Under the pieces are notes generated by a model, which was not told where the DNA came from, did not search any database, and worked only from the letters and a program-made list of their open reading frames with translations. Of a DNA stretch of 7,884 nucleotides, positions 1 through 6,069 are shown in pieces (position 1 is the stretch's first letter; every line of letters starts with the position of its first letter). The stretch covers positions 1 to 7,884 of the forward strand of contig CAMWUF010000029.1 of the NCBI GenBank assembly GCA_947177375.1. Reading direction: 5' to 3'. A program made the position numbers and the translations under genes. Origin of the DNA: an uncultured Ruminococcus sp. (GTDB taxonomy: Bacteria; Bacillota; Clostridia; Oscillospirales; Ruminococcaceae).

Positions 1-1460
1 TCATTGCCCTTAGGATAACGCACAGCTGTCAAGCCAGTATCTTTTTGAATTGCCCGCCTTAAGCAAAGCTTTAATTCTTCATAACATGCAGGAGAATAAA
101 TCACAGATTCTGGGATAGAAGTCAGCATTGGCACATCAAAAGTCCCCTGATGTGTTTCACCATCTTCTCCAACAATTCCAGCACGGTCGATTCCTAACAC
201 AACATGTAATTTTCCAATTGCAACATCATGTAAAAGCTGGTCATAGGCTCTCTGCAAAAATGTAGAATAGACAGCAAATACTGGTATCATTCCAGCAGAA
301 GCAAGTCCTGCCGAAAATGTCACAGCATGTTGTTCTGCAATTCCCACATCATAGAAACGCTCTGGAAATTTTTCTTGGAAATATTGCAGACCCGTTCCAT
401 AAGTCATTGCTGCTGTAATGGCACAAATTTTAGCATCCTGTTCTGCCAGTGCTGTTAATTCTTTTCCAAATACGTCAGAATAACAATCATTTCCTGAAAC
501 TTCAGGATTTCCTGTTATAATATCAAATTTAGACACGCCATGAAACTGACTTGGATTTTGTTCTGCTGGCAAATAGCCTTTGCCCTTGACTGTTTTTACA
601 TGAATAAACACAGGGGCATCATAACGCTTTGCTGTTTTAAATACTTCTTCCAGTTCCTGTAAATTATGCCCATCGACTGGACCTAAATATACAAATCCCA
701 ATTGTTCAAACATAGTCGCCTGTTGAAATATCACACGTTTGAAACTATCTTTTGTTTTTTTCAAAACTTTCACAGCTGGCATGCCAATTTTAGCATTGCT
801 TAATAAATTTTTTTCAAGCTGTTGTTTTTTCTGCACATATCTTTCACTCTCTCTGATAGACCGTAAATAACCCGAAACAGCTCCTACATTTCCAGAAATA
901 GACATGTTATTATCATTTAAAACAACAATTAAATTTTTTAATTTTTTCTTTCCGCCGTTATTTAATCCCTCAAATGCCAGACCACCTGTTAATGCGCCAT
1001 CACCAATGACAGCAATTACTTTATGATTATCACCTTGTAACCGCATTGCCTCTGCGACGCCACATGCAACAGAAATTGAAGTACTGCTATGCCCACTAAT
1101 AAAAATATCATGTTCTGATTCATCTGGTTTTGGAAAACCTGAAATGCCATTTTCTTTTCTGATAGTTTCAAATTTATCTGCACGCCCTGTTAAAATTTTA
1201 TGCGTATAGCACTGATGTCCAACGTCCCAGATAATTTTATCTTTTGGTGATTCAAATATTCTATGCAAAGCCATTGTTAATTCTACTGTTCCCAAATTAG
1301 ATGCCAAATGCCCACCGTTTTTAGAAATTATCCGAACCATGAAAGCACGAATTTCTTTGGCAAGTTTTCGGCATTGATAAAAATTTAATTTTTTTAAATC
1401 CTGTGGGAGTGTTAGCTCACTAAGCTTATATTCTTTAGATTCTTGATTAATGCTACTCAT
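1..1460 (-). CDS. dxs: 1-deoxy-D-xylulose-5-phosphate synthase, C-terminus cut off by window edge
   Basis: Thiamine-diphosphate enzyme that condenses pyruvate with glyceraldehyde 3-phosphate to DXP, the first step of the MEP isoprenoid pathway and also a precursor supply for thiamine and pyridoxal; cytosolic. 486 residues are visible of about 620 expected. Seen in order: GGHLASNLG (49-57, with the conserved His51), WDVGHQ (78-83), GHSSTSIS (123-130), the ThDP/Mg motif GDGALTGG (153-160) followed by NDNNMSIS (182-189), GPVDGH (260-265), the transketolase pyrimidine domain with IAEQHAVT (374-381, catalytic Glu376), and DRAGIVGEDGETHQG (425-439). The frame is still open at base 1 after RYPKGN, so roughly 135 residues lie outside. 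The start at 1460 is chosen because GGGAAGTGA sits 7 nt upstream; an in-frame ATG at 1478 has no such site. It follows the DUF212 gene by 25 nt as the last visible gene of the operon. Confidence 0.97.
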   Translation of the reverse strand, partial: MSSINQESKEYKLSELTLPQDLKKLNFYQCRKLAKEIRAFMVRIISKNGGHLASNLGTVELTMALHRIFESPKDKIIWDVGHQCYTHKILTGRADKFETIRKENGISGFPKPDESEHDIFISGHSSTSISVACGVAEAMRLQGDNHKVIAVIGDGALTGGLAFEGLNNGGKKKLKNLIVVLNDNNMSISGNVGAVSGYLRSIRESERYVQKKQQLEKNLLSNAKIGMPAVKVLKKTKDSFKRVIFQQATMFEQLGFVYLGPVDGHNLQELEEVFKTAKRYDAPVFIHVKTVKGKGYLPAEQNPSQFHGVSKFDIITGNPEVSGNDCYSDVFGKELTALAEQDAKICAITAAMTYGTGLQYFQEKFPERFYDVGIAEQHAVTFSAGLASAGMIPVFAVYSTFLQRAYDQLLHDVAIGKLHVVLGIDRAGIVGEDGETHQGTFDVPMLTSIPESVIYSPACYEELKLCLRRAIQKDTGLTAVRYPKGN

Positions 1461-1467
1461 AGTTTTA

Positions 1468-1476
1468 TCACTTCCC
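1468..1476 (-). promoter_or_regulatory. Shine-Dalgarno site of dxs (decides the start codon)
   Basis: On the minus strand the sequence GGGAAGTGA ends 7 nt before the ATG at 1460. It lies inside the short extension that would be translated if the in-frame ATG at 1478 were used. That upstream ATG is preceded only by A/T. The GGAAGTGA form recurs before the DUF212 gene (minus strand, just above 1923), which supports its use as a ribosome site in this genome. Confidence 0.7.
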
Positions 1477-1485
1477 ATTATAAAT

Positions 1486-1923
1486 TTATTGCAAAGGCAT
1501 AAATGCACCAATGACAATCCCCAATATTGCCCCACATACAACTTGTAATGGCGTATGCCCAAGCAATTCTTTAAATTGACTTTTTTTATCCGTCTGTTCA
1601 TCTTGTGAAAATAATTTTAACATAATAGCATTTAATTGCTTTGCATGTTTTCCAGCTTCTAATCTGACATTTGCTGCATCATACATGACAATTGCCGAAA
1701 CAACAAACATAATCGCAAAAGTAGACGAATTCCAACCGTCTAATCTTCCTGTTGAAACCAACGACGCACACACCAAAGACGAATGCGAACTTGGCATACC
1801 ACCTGAACCATATAATCTTTCTACATTAAATTTTGTATTTTGCATGAAAAATAAAATAAATTTCAAAACCTGTGCTGTTGCCCACCCCAAAATACCTGCA
1901 CACAAAATTGGATTATATATCAT
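1486..1923 (-). CDS. DUF212 / divergent PAP2-family integral membrane protein (YuiD-like)
   Basis: Small membrane protein of 145 residues, the usual family size. Hydrophobic segments are near residues 5-28, 66-82 and 125-143. Family motifs: GGMPSSHSS (41-49), which resembles the PSGH motif of PAP2 phosphatases; YDAANVR (81-87) with GKHAKQLN (91-98); and GHTPLQVVCGAILG (122-135), which resembles the third PAP2 motif. The family is often annotated as acid phosphatase/haloperoxidase-related, but its biochemical activity is not established to my knowledge. Its position between ispA (19 nt upstream) and dxs (25 nt downstream) suggests, by inference only, action on a prenyl phosphate or another lipid phosphate in the membrane. 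A GGAAGTGAG ribosome site precedes the ATG. Family membership is secure; function is not. Confidence 0.9.
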   Translation of the reverse strand: MIYNPILCAGILGWATAQVLKFILFFMQNTKFNVERLYGSGGMPSSHSSLVCASLVSTGRLDGWNSSTFAIMFVVSAIVMYDAANVRLEAGKHAKQLNAIMLKLFSQDEQTDKKSQFKELLGHTPLQVVCGAILGIVIGAFMPLQ

Positions 1924-1942
1924 ATTTTCTCACTTCCTGCTC

Positions 1943-2848
1943 TTACTGCACACGTACCAGAAGTGCATCTGTCAGAGCGTGTAAAAATTCAGTATTTTCA
2001 AAATTATCTAATGCCTGATGTGCGAGTTTTGTTAATTCTGTAGCTTGTTTTTTAGCTTCTTCAATTCCCAGAATCGTTACAAATGTTGTTTTATTTTTTT
2101 CTATATCACTGCCAACAGGCTTACCAAGTTGTTCTGACGTACTTGTGACATCAAGAATATCATCAATAATCTGAAACGCCAACCCGACACAATTCCCATA
2201 ACGAATACTGGCTTGTATTTGTTCTTGTGTCGCATTGCCACAGAGACAACCCATTTGACAAGATGCTTGCATTAAAGCTCCTGTTTTGCCAAGACACATC
2301 ATTTGCAATTCTTCTAATTTCACATGTTCCTGATTTTCAAACTGCATGTCCAACATCTGACCGCCAATCATACCAGAAACGCCCTCACATTCTGCAAGCG
2401 TTTTGATTAAATTAATTTTTTGTTCTGCATTTAAATTTTCCGATTCAGCAATTAATGCAAACGGCAGACAAATTAAAGCATCTCCTGCTAAAATTGCAGT
2501 TGCTTCACCAAAAGCTTTATGACAAGACGGCTTGCCACGTCTGAAATCATCATTATCCATAGCAGGCAAGTCATCAAAAATCAAAGATGAAGTATGTGTC
2601 ATTTCCATTGCACAAGCAACTGTATCCGCAGAACATAAATTTCCACCACATGCTTGACAAAATGCATAAATCAAAGCAGGTCTGATTCTTTTTCCGCCTG
2701 CTGTCAGAGAATATTGCATAGCATCAAATAAATTTTCAATCGGCATTTCTGTTTTCTTCTGCATAGATTTTAATATATTATGCATATAATTTTCCACACG
2801 CTTCGCATATTCTGCTAATTGCTGATTGACTAAATTATTATTATTCAT
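1943..2848 (-). CDS. ispA: Polyprenyl (farnesyl or geranylgeranyl) diphosphate synthase
   Basis: Trans-prenyltransferase that adds isopentenyl diphosphate to allylic diphosphates to make C15 (possibly C20) prenyl diphosphate for undecaprenyl, quinone and prenyl synthesis; cytosolic. At 301 residues it is full length. Seen: GKRIRP (52-57), the first Asp-rich motif DDLPAMDND (92-100) followed by RRGKP (103-107), GEATAILAGDAL (114-125), GGQMLDM (162-168), KTG (188-190), and the second Asp-rich motif DDILD (229-233) followed by GKPVGSDIEKNKTT (242-255). The four residues between the first two and third Asp of the first motif mark the bacterial type II FPP/GGPP class. Residue -5 from that motif is Ser87, not the Tyr common in FPP synthases, so product length is open. 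The start overlaps the 3' end of xseA by 8 nt, with AAGGAAG 7 nt upstream inside xseA. Confidence 0.95.
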   Translation of the reverse strand: MNNNNLVNQQLAEYAKRVENYMHNILKSMQKKTEMPIENLFDAMQYSLTAGGKRIRPALIYAFCQACGGNLCSADTVACAMEMTHTSSLIFDDLPAMDNDDFRRGKPSCHKAFGEATAILAGDALICLPFALIAESENLNAEQKINLIKTLAECEGVSGMIGGQMLDMQFENQEHVKLEELQMMCLGKTGALMQASCQMGCLCGNATQEQIQASIRYGNCVGLAFQIIDDILDVTSTSEQLGKPVGSDIEKNKTTFVTILGIEEAKKQATELTKLAHQALDNFENTEFLHALTDALLVRVQ

Positions 2849-3761
2849 AAATTATCTTCCTTTCCACCTTAACCCTAATACAGCCATCAGTCAGGCAAAT
2901 TTTTAAAATATCTCCTGTCTGTACCTGATTTGCAGAAATAAGCCCTCTATTATCAGGCAATAAAATCTCAGGATATTTTTTCTGCGTTGCAAGTTCTGCA
3001 CCTACAGAGGGCGTAGATGCCCGCAAATCCGCAGCAAAATCCGTTAGTGTAATATCTGTTTCATGTCCAATGGCTGAAATTACAGGCGTTTGACAAGAAG
3101 AAACAGCTCTTACAATTTTTTCTGAATTAAAAATATCTAAATCTTCCGCACTTCCGCCACCTCTGCCAAGAATCAGCACATCACAGCCTTGTCTGTCTGC
3201 CGTTTGGAGTGCTTGGCAGATTTCAGATTCTGCTTTTTTTCCTTGCATTTTTGCTGGAAATAATATAATTTCCGCTGATGGACAACGTCTTTCTAAAATT
3301 TTTAGCATGTCCTGCAAAACAGCTCCTTTTGATGAAGTAATTAAGCCTATTTTATCTGGCTTTTCTGGAATCTGTTTTTTTGCAGACTGGTCAAATATGC
3401 CCTCTGTATGCAAGATTTTTTTTGTTTTTTCTAATCCTCTTTGCACAGTTCCTAAGCCTTGTAATAGCATATCCGTCACATGCAATTGAAATACGCCATT
3501 GACTGGATAAATATCAGCACTAGCCGAAGCAATAACCTGTAAGCCATTTTCTGGCTGAAAGCGAAGATTTTCTGCTAAATGCCGAAACATCACAGCTTTT
3601 ACAGCACTTTCTTCATCACGCAATGAAAAATACAGATGTCCTGTATCCTGTATTTTTAAATTTGCAATTTCGCCTTCTATTAAAAGCAATTGCAAATCAG
3701 GATATTTCCGTATAAAATGCATTGCTCTCTGATTTAATTCAGAAACTGTCAGGACTGCCAT
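2841..3761 (-). CDS. xseA: Exonuclease VII large subunit, short form lacking the coiled-coil arm
   Basis: Catalytic subunit of exonuclease VII, which degrades single-stranded DNA to oligonucleotides in repair. At 306 residues it is about 100-150 shorter than usual. Seen: an N-terminal OB-fold region (about 1-100: MAVLTVSELN, IEGEIANLK, GHLYFSLRD), then the nuclease core with IGLITSSKGAVLQD (138-151), GRGGGSAEDLDIFN (199-212), SAIGHETD (229-236) and DFAADLRASTPS (241-252). Asp151, Arg200, His233 and Asp236 match the conserved active-site set. After AELAT (255-259) the coiled-coil expected in the family is absent. The protein passes almost directly into the usual C-terminal tail (LISANQVQTGD, 274-284). 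The frame stays open, so it looks functional rather than broken. The start MAVLTVSELN matches the family; longer in-frame starts up to 3899 lie inside the upstream gene and add an unrelated leader. There is no clear Shine-Dalgarno site, and the gene overlaps the TsaD-like gene by 23 nt, implying translational coupling. xseB is not downstream. Confidence 0.93.
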   Translation of the reverse strand: MAVLTVSELNQRAMHFIRKYPDLQLLLIEGEIANLKIQDTGHLYFSLRDEESAVKAVMFRHLAENLRFQPENGLQVIASASADIYPVNGVFQLHVTDMLLQGLGTVQRGLEKTKKILHTEGIFDQSAKKQIPEKPDKIGLITSSKGAVLQDMLKILERRCPSAEIILFPAKMQGKKAESEICQALQTADRQGCDVLILGRGGGSAEDLDIFNSEKIVRAVSSCQTPVISAIGHETDITLTDFAADLRASTPSVGAELATQKKYPEILLPDNRGLISANQVQTGDILKICLTDGCIRVKVERKIIYE

Positions 3762-4692
3762 AAAGAGTAGCATAAACAGCCGTGCCGACTGCATTATCAC
3801 AGGAAAATGCAGGTTCTGCAAAGGCTGTTTCTGTTTTGGAATAAAAACATTCTGCAAGTTGCTTCTGAATATATTGATTCGACATGACACCACCGACATA
3901 TAATACAGGCAGATTTTGTTCCTGTATTAATATTAAACTGGTCATTTTTTTCAAAATTTCAGAAATTGCAGTCAGACAAAACATTGCAACATCACAAGCG
4001 GGCATATTATCTTGATATAATCTAGCACACTGATTTTCCAAGCCAGACATACAACAAGAAAGACCTTTCATCACAGGCTGGTATTTAAATTTTGCTTTGC
4101 TTTGCATAGCAAGCTGTTCCAATTCTTTTCCACAGGGGAAATCCAAGCCTAACATAATGCCCACTCTGTCAATTAATTGCCCTGCTTTCAAATCCAGTGA
4201 AGATGAAATTGTTTTTACATGCAAGATATTTTTATTATCTGGTTCACACAAAACACAATCTGTTGTACCACCACTTACATGAAATGCGAAAAATTTCTGA
4301 TTTCGCCAAGCAAGTTTTTTTGCTGAATATAAACCTGCTAAAATATGCCCTATCTGATGACTAGTTTCATATACAGGAATATTTAACACATGCCCTAATA
4401 TCTTTGCAGTACGTTCACCGCAAAGAAAACAGGGCATATAAGATTTTTCCATATTTCTTGGACGAACAGAAACACCAATGCCTGAAATTTCTTTCTCAGA
4501 AATATTTAATTTTTCTAAAACTTCGGGCAATTGCATGACATGATGAAATACAGCATCACTCTGTCTTAAACCTTTTTGCCCTGATTTCACAGGCAATAGC
4601 TTTTTGGCTTGTAATATTTTTTTCTGACTTGTATCATAAATAGCTGCCGAAGTTGTATAATTACTGGTATCTAAGCCAAGATATAATGCCAT
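3739..4692 (-). CDS. TsaD/Kae1-like (peptidase M22 family) paralogue
   Basis: ASKHA-fold protein of 317 residues related to TsaD, the enzyme that transfers threonylcarbamoyl to tRNA A37. Family landmarks: LGLDTSNYTTSAAIYD (5-20) in place of the ETSCDDT phosphate loop; SHQIGH (111-116), which keeps the two metal-binding His (112, 116); the nucleotide loop VSGGTTD (139-145); DRVGIMLGLDFPCGKELEQLA (175-195); GGVMSN (267-272); and CDNAVG (298-303), with Asp299 matching the third metal ligand. The GPGLVGALLVG-type segment of true TsaD is replaced by RPRNMEKSYMPCFLCG (77-92). It keeps the metal site but differs around the substrate loops, so it is probably a paralogue with a different or unknown substrate and not the housekeeping TsaD. 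The start ATG shares one base with the nusB stop (TAATG), and AAGGAAG precedes it. The 3' end overlaps xseA. The older label O-sialoglycoprotein endopeptidase should not be taken as a function. Confidence 0.85.
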   Translation of the reverse strand: MALYLGLDTSNYTTSAAIYDTSQKKILQAKKLLPVKSGQKGLRQSDAVFHHVMQLPEVLEKLNISEKEISGIGVSVRPRNMEKSYMPCFLCGERTAKILGHVLNIPVYETSHQIGHILAGLYSAKKLAWRNQKFFAFHVSGGTTDCVLCEPDNKNILHVKTISSSLDLKAGQLIDRVGIMLGLDFPCGKELEQLAMQSKAKFKYQPVMKGLSCCMSGLENQCARLYQDNMPACDVAMFCLTAISEILKKMTSLILIQEQNLPVLYVGGVMSNQYIQKQLAECFYSKTETAFAEPAFSCDNAVGTAVYATLYGSPDSF

Positions 4693-5099
4693 TAAATTTC
4701 TTCCTTCCGTGTCTTACGGGTATAATTCCCCAAAATGCCATTAATAAAAGCTGTATCTTCTGAACTGGCATATAATTCTGATAATCTGACAGCTTCGCTC
4801 ACGACAACATTCATAGGCGTTTCAGAACAATATTTTAATTCATAAATTGCCATGCGTAATAAAATCAAATTCACTCTTGCAATGCGATTTAATGCACGTT
4901 TTGGACTATAAACAGCAATAATTTCATCTAAATTTTCTGTTTCTGCAATAATATGCTTTACAAGTTCTTCTACTTGTGAATTGATTTCAATTTCACCGAT
5001 TTCATTTGCAATTGCAAATAATTCTTCCAGTGTATCATTTCTAAAAGACGCTTCAAATAAAATTAAAAACGCATTTTCTCTGCACTGTTGTTTTTTCAT
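4692..5099 (-). CDS. nusB: Transcription antitermination factor NusB
   Basis: RNA-binding antitermination protein that works with NusE (S10) and NusA on boxA-containing transcripts, chiefly rRNA operons. At 135 residues it is the normal length. The all-helical family pattern is visible: an N-terminal RENAFLILFEASF (7-19); then RALNRIARVNLILLRMAIYEL (68-88), corresponding to the conserved R...R....LR.A.YEL stretch; then PMNVVVSEAVRLSELY (95-110) and FINGILGNY (118-126). The start ATG overlaps the asp23/yqhY stop by 4 nt (ATGA) and the stop runs into the next gene's ATG, so it is translated within the operon. The yqhY-nusB order matches Bacillus subtilis. Confidence 0.95.
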   Translation of the reverse strand: MKKQQCRENAFLILFEASFRNDTLEELFAIANEIGEIEINSQVEELVKHIIAETENLDEIIAVYSPKRALNRIARVNLILLRMAIYELKYCSETPMNVVVSEAVRLSELYASSEDTAFINGILGNYTRKTRKEEI

Positions 5100-5410
5100 A
5101 AAGCCTCCTGTGCGATACCGCTAATTTCCACATTGACATGAACAGTTGTTACACCTGTCATATCCTGAATACTTTGTTTGACAGTCTGCTGTACACGTTC
5201 AGCAACTGTTGCAGCACGACTGCCATTTTTGACAAGAATTTTTACTTCTACAGCAATTGCACCACCAAGATTCATAATACCAACTTTCGTATCAGGTACA
5301 AGTCCTGCGACACCTGCAATATCTTTCACAGACAATGCTGCAACCTGACGAAGTACTTCATCTGAAATCTGAATCGTTCGTTCAGATTTCTTAATTTGAT
5401 CCATACTCAT
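5096..5410 (-). CDS. Asp23/Gls24 (DUF322) family protein, YqhY-like
   Basis: 104-residue protein of the Asp23/Gls24 family, matching it across its whole length. Visible pattern: IQISDEVLRQVAALSVKDIAGVAGL (13-37), an acidic-basic beta segment AIAVEVKILVKNG (51-63), and AERVQQTVKQSIQDMTGV (70-87) followed by VHVNVEISGI (90-99). There is no signal peptide or membrane segment, so it is cytosolic. In Bacillus subtilis the equivalent gene, yqhY, sits between accC and nusB and has been linked to control of acetyl-CoA carboxylase; here accB and accC are not next to it, so that role is uncertain. It is the first gene behind the promoter at 5445-5473. The start at 5410 has AAGGAAG about 9 nt upstream; a second in-frame ATG lies two codons in (5404). 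Confidence 0.9.
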   Translation of the reverse strand: MSMDQIKKSERTIQISDEVLRQVAALSVKDIAGVAGLVPDTKVGIMNLGGAIAVEVKILVKNGSRAATVAERVQQTVKQSIQDMTGVTTVHVNVEISGIAQEAL

Positions 5411-5419
5411 TTTTCACAA

Positions 5420-5426
5420 CTTCCTT
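5420..5426 (-). promoter_or_regulatory. Shine-Dalgarno site of the asp23/yqhY gene
   Basis: AAGGAAG on the minus strand, 9 nt before the ATG at 5410. This spacing favours the 5410 start over the ATG at 5404, which would lie 15 nt away. Confidence 0.6.
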
Positions 5427-5444
5427 TCATAAGCTAATATATAT

Positions 5445-5473
5445 ATTTTAACACAAATTTATACACTTGTCAA
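5445..5473 (-). promoter_or_regulatory. Near-consensus sigma-A-type promoter of the asp23-nusB-xseA-ispA-dxs operon
   Basis: On the minus strand a perfect -35 TTGACA (5473-5468) is followed by a 17-nt spacer and the -10 box TAAAAT (5450-5445; five of six match TATAAT). The expected transcription start is near 5438, leaving a leader of about 28 nt that contains the ribosome site. It lies in the only real intergenic gap of the window, directly after spoIIIAH. This implies that the housekeeping genes are transcribed during vegetative growth independently of the sporulation operon. No operator-like inverted repeat was seen around it. The boxes are read directly; activity is inferred. Confidence 0.85.
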
Positions 5474-5491
5474 TCAGAATATACACGAAAA

Positions 5492-6067
5492 TTATTTTAC
5501 TTCAAAAATCCTGATATTTTCAGCAGGGATAGAAACTTCTTCGAGAATTGCAGATTTAATTAATGCCGCACCAGATGCATCAAGTCCGTCAGTACGCACA
5601 ACAACTTTTGCTGTATCAGCATCAAGATAGACAACACAATCTGAGAAGCCCTGTGATTTAATTAACGATTCAATCGTTCCTTCATGTTCAATCATGCTTG
5701 CCACTTCAGCAGCATCTAATGCAACACTAACAGCTTCATCATCTGTAATATCACCACCGCCCATAATCATTTGCAAAGTCTGCACAGCTTCATCACGATT
5801 TGTTGTTTTTTCCAGTCTTGCCTTAGCAAAATAATCTGCGGACGCATCTGGCTCTGCTTCTGCATTTACAAATTCCGTGTCACCATAATGCGGAATTGTA
5901 ATATTATCTTCCTGTGTTTGTTCAATTTCTGTGACAGGTGTTGTCTGAACAGTTTGCAAATCTGTTTTTGTATAGGCATAATTAATATATACCGCTGTTG
6001 CAAGCAACACTGTCAACCCTGATAAAACTAATTGCTTTTTTCCAATAATGAAAGATGGTTTTTGCAT
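5492..6067 (-). CDS. spoIIIAH: Stage III sporulation protein AH
   Basis: Mother-cell component of the SpoIIIA-SpoIIQ channel; in Bacillus its extracellular domain binds forespore SpoIIQ across the intermembrane space. At 191 residues it is slightly shorter than the Bacillus protein. Seen: a short basic N-terminus, one membrane segment (about 13-31), a low-complexity acidic linker (about 35-80), then the ring-building (YscJ/FliF-like) domain from about 85 to the end, with IESLIKSQGFSDCVVYLD (132-149), KVVVRTDGLD (154-163) and a closing amphipathic helix and strand ending IRIFEVK. The start has AGGAG 8 nt upstream. It begins 2 nt after the spoIIIAG stop, the last gene of the spoIIIA set. No terminator hairpin follows, so read-through into the next operon is possible. 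Confidence 0.95.
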   Translation of the reverse strand: MQKPSFIIGKKQLVLSGLTVLLATAVYINYAYTKTDLQTVQTTPVTEIEQTQEDNITIPHYGDTEFVNAEAEPDASADYFAKARLEKTTNRDEAVQTLQMIMGGGDITDDEAVSVALDAAEVASMIEHEGTIESLIKSQGFSDCVVYLDADTAKVVVRTDGLDASGAALIKSAILEEVSIPAENIRIFEVK

Positions 6068-6069
6068 AA

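Noticed and set aside
1685..1984. Plus-strand open frame across the DUF212/ispA junction
   Set aside because: It is antisense to two well-supported genes and has no domain pattern or convincing ribosome site.
3762..3899. A 46-residue N-terminal extension of XseA
   Set aside because: The frame is open, but the extension lies within the TsaD-like coding region. Its sequence is unlike any XseA N-terminus, and family alignment starts at MAVLTVSELN.
5434..5450. AT-dinucleotide run as a repeat or regulatory element
   Set aside because: It is short and overlaps the -10 box and start region of the promoter. AT-richness there is expected, and no larger repeat structure was seen.
5474..5491. Terminator after spoIIIAH
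   Set aside because: No stem-loop followed by a T-run could be found on the minus strand between the stop codon and the promoter.
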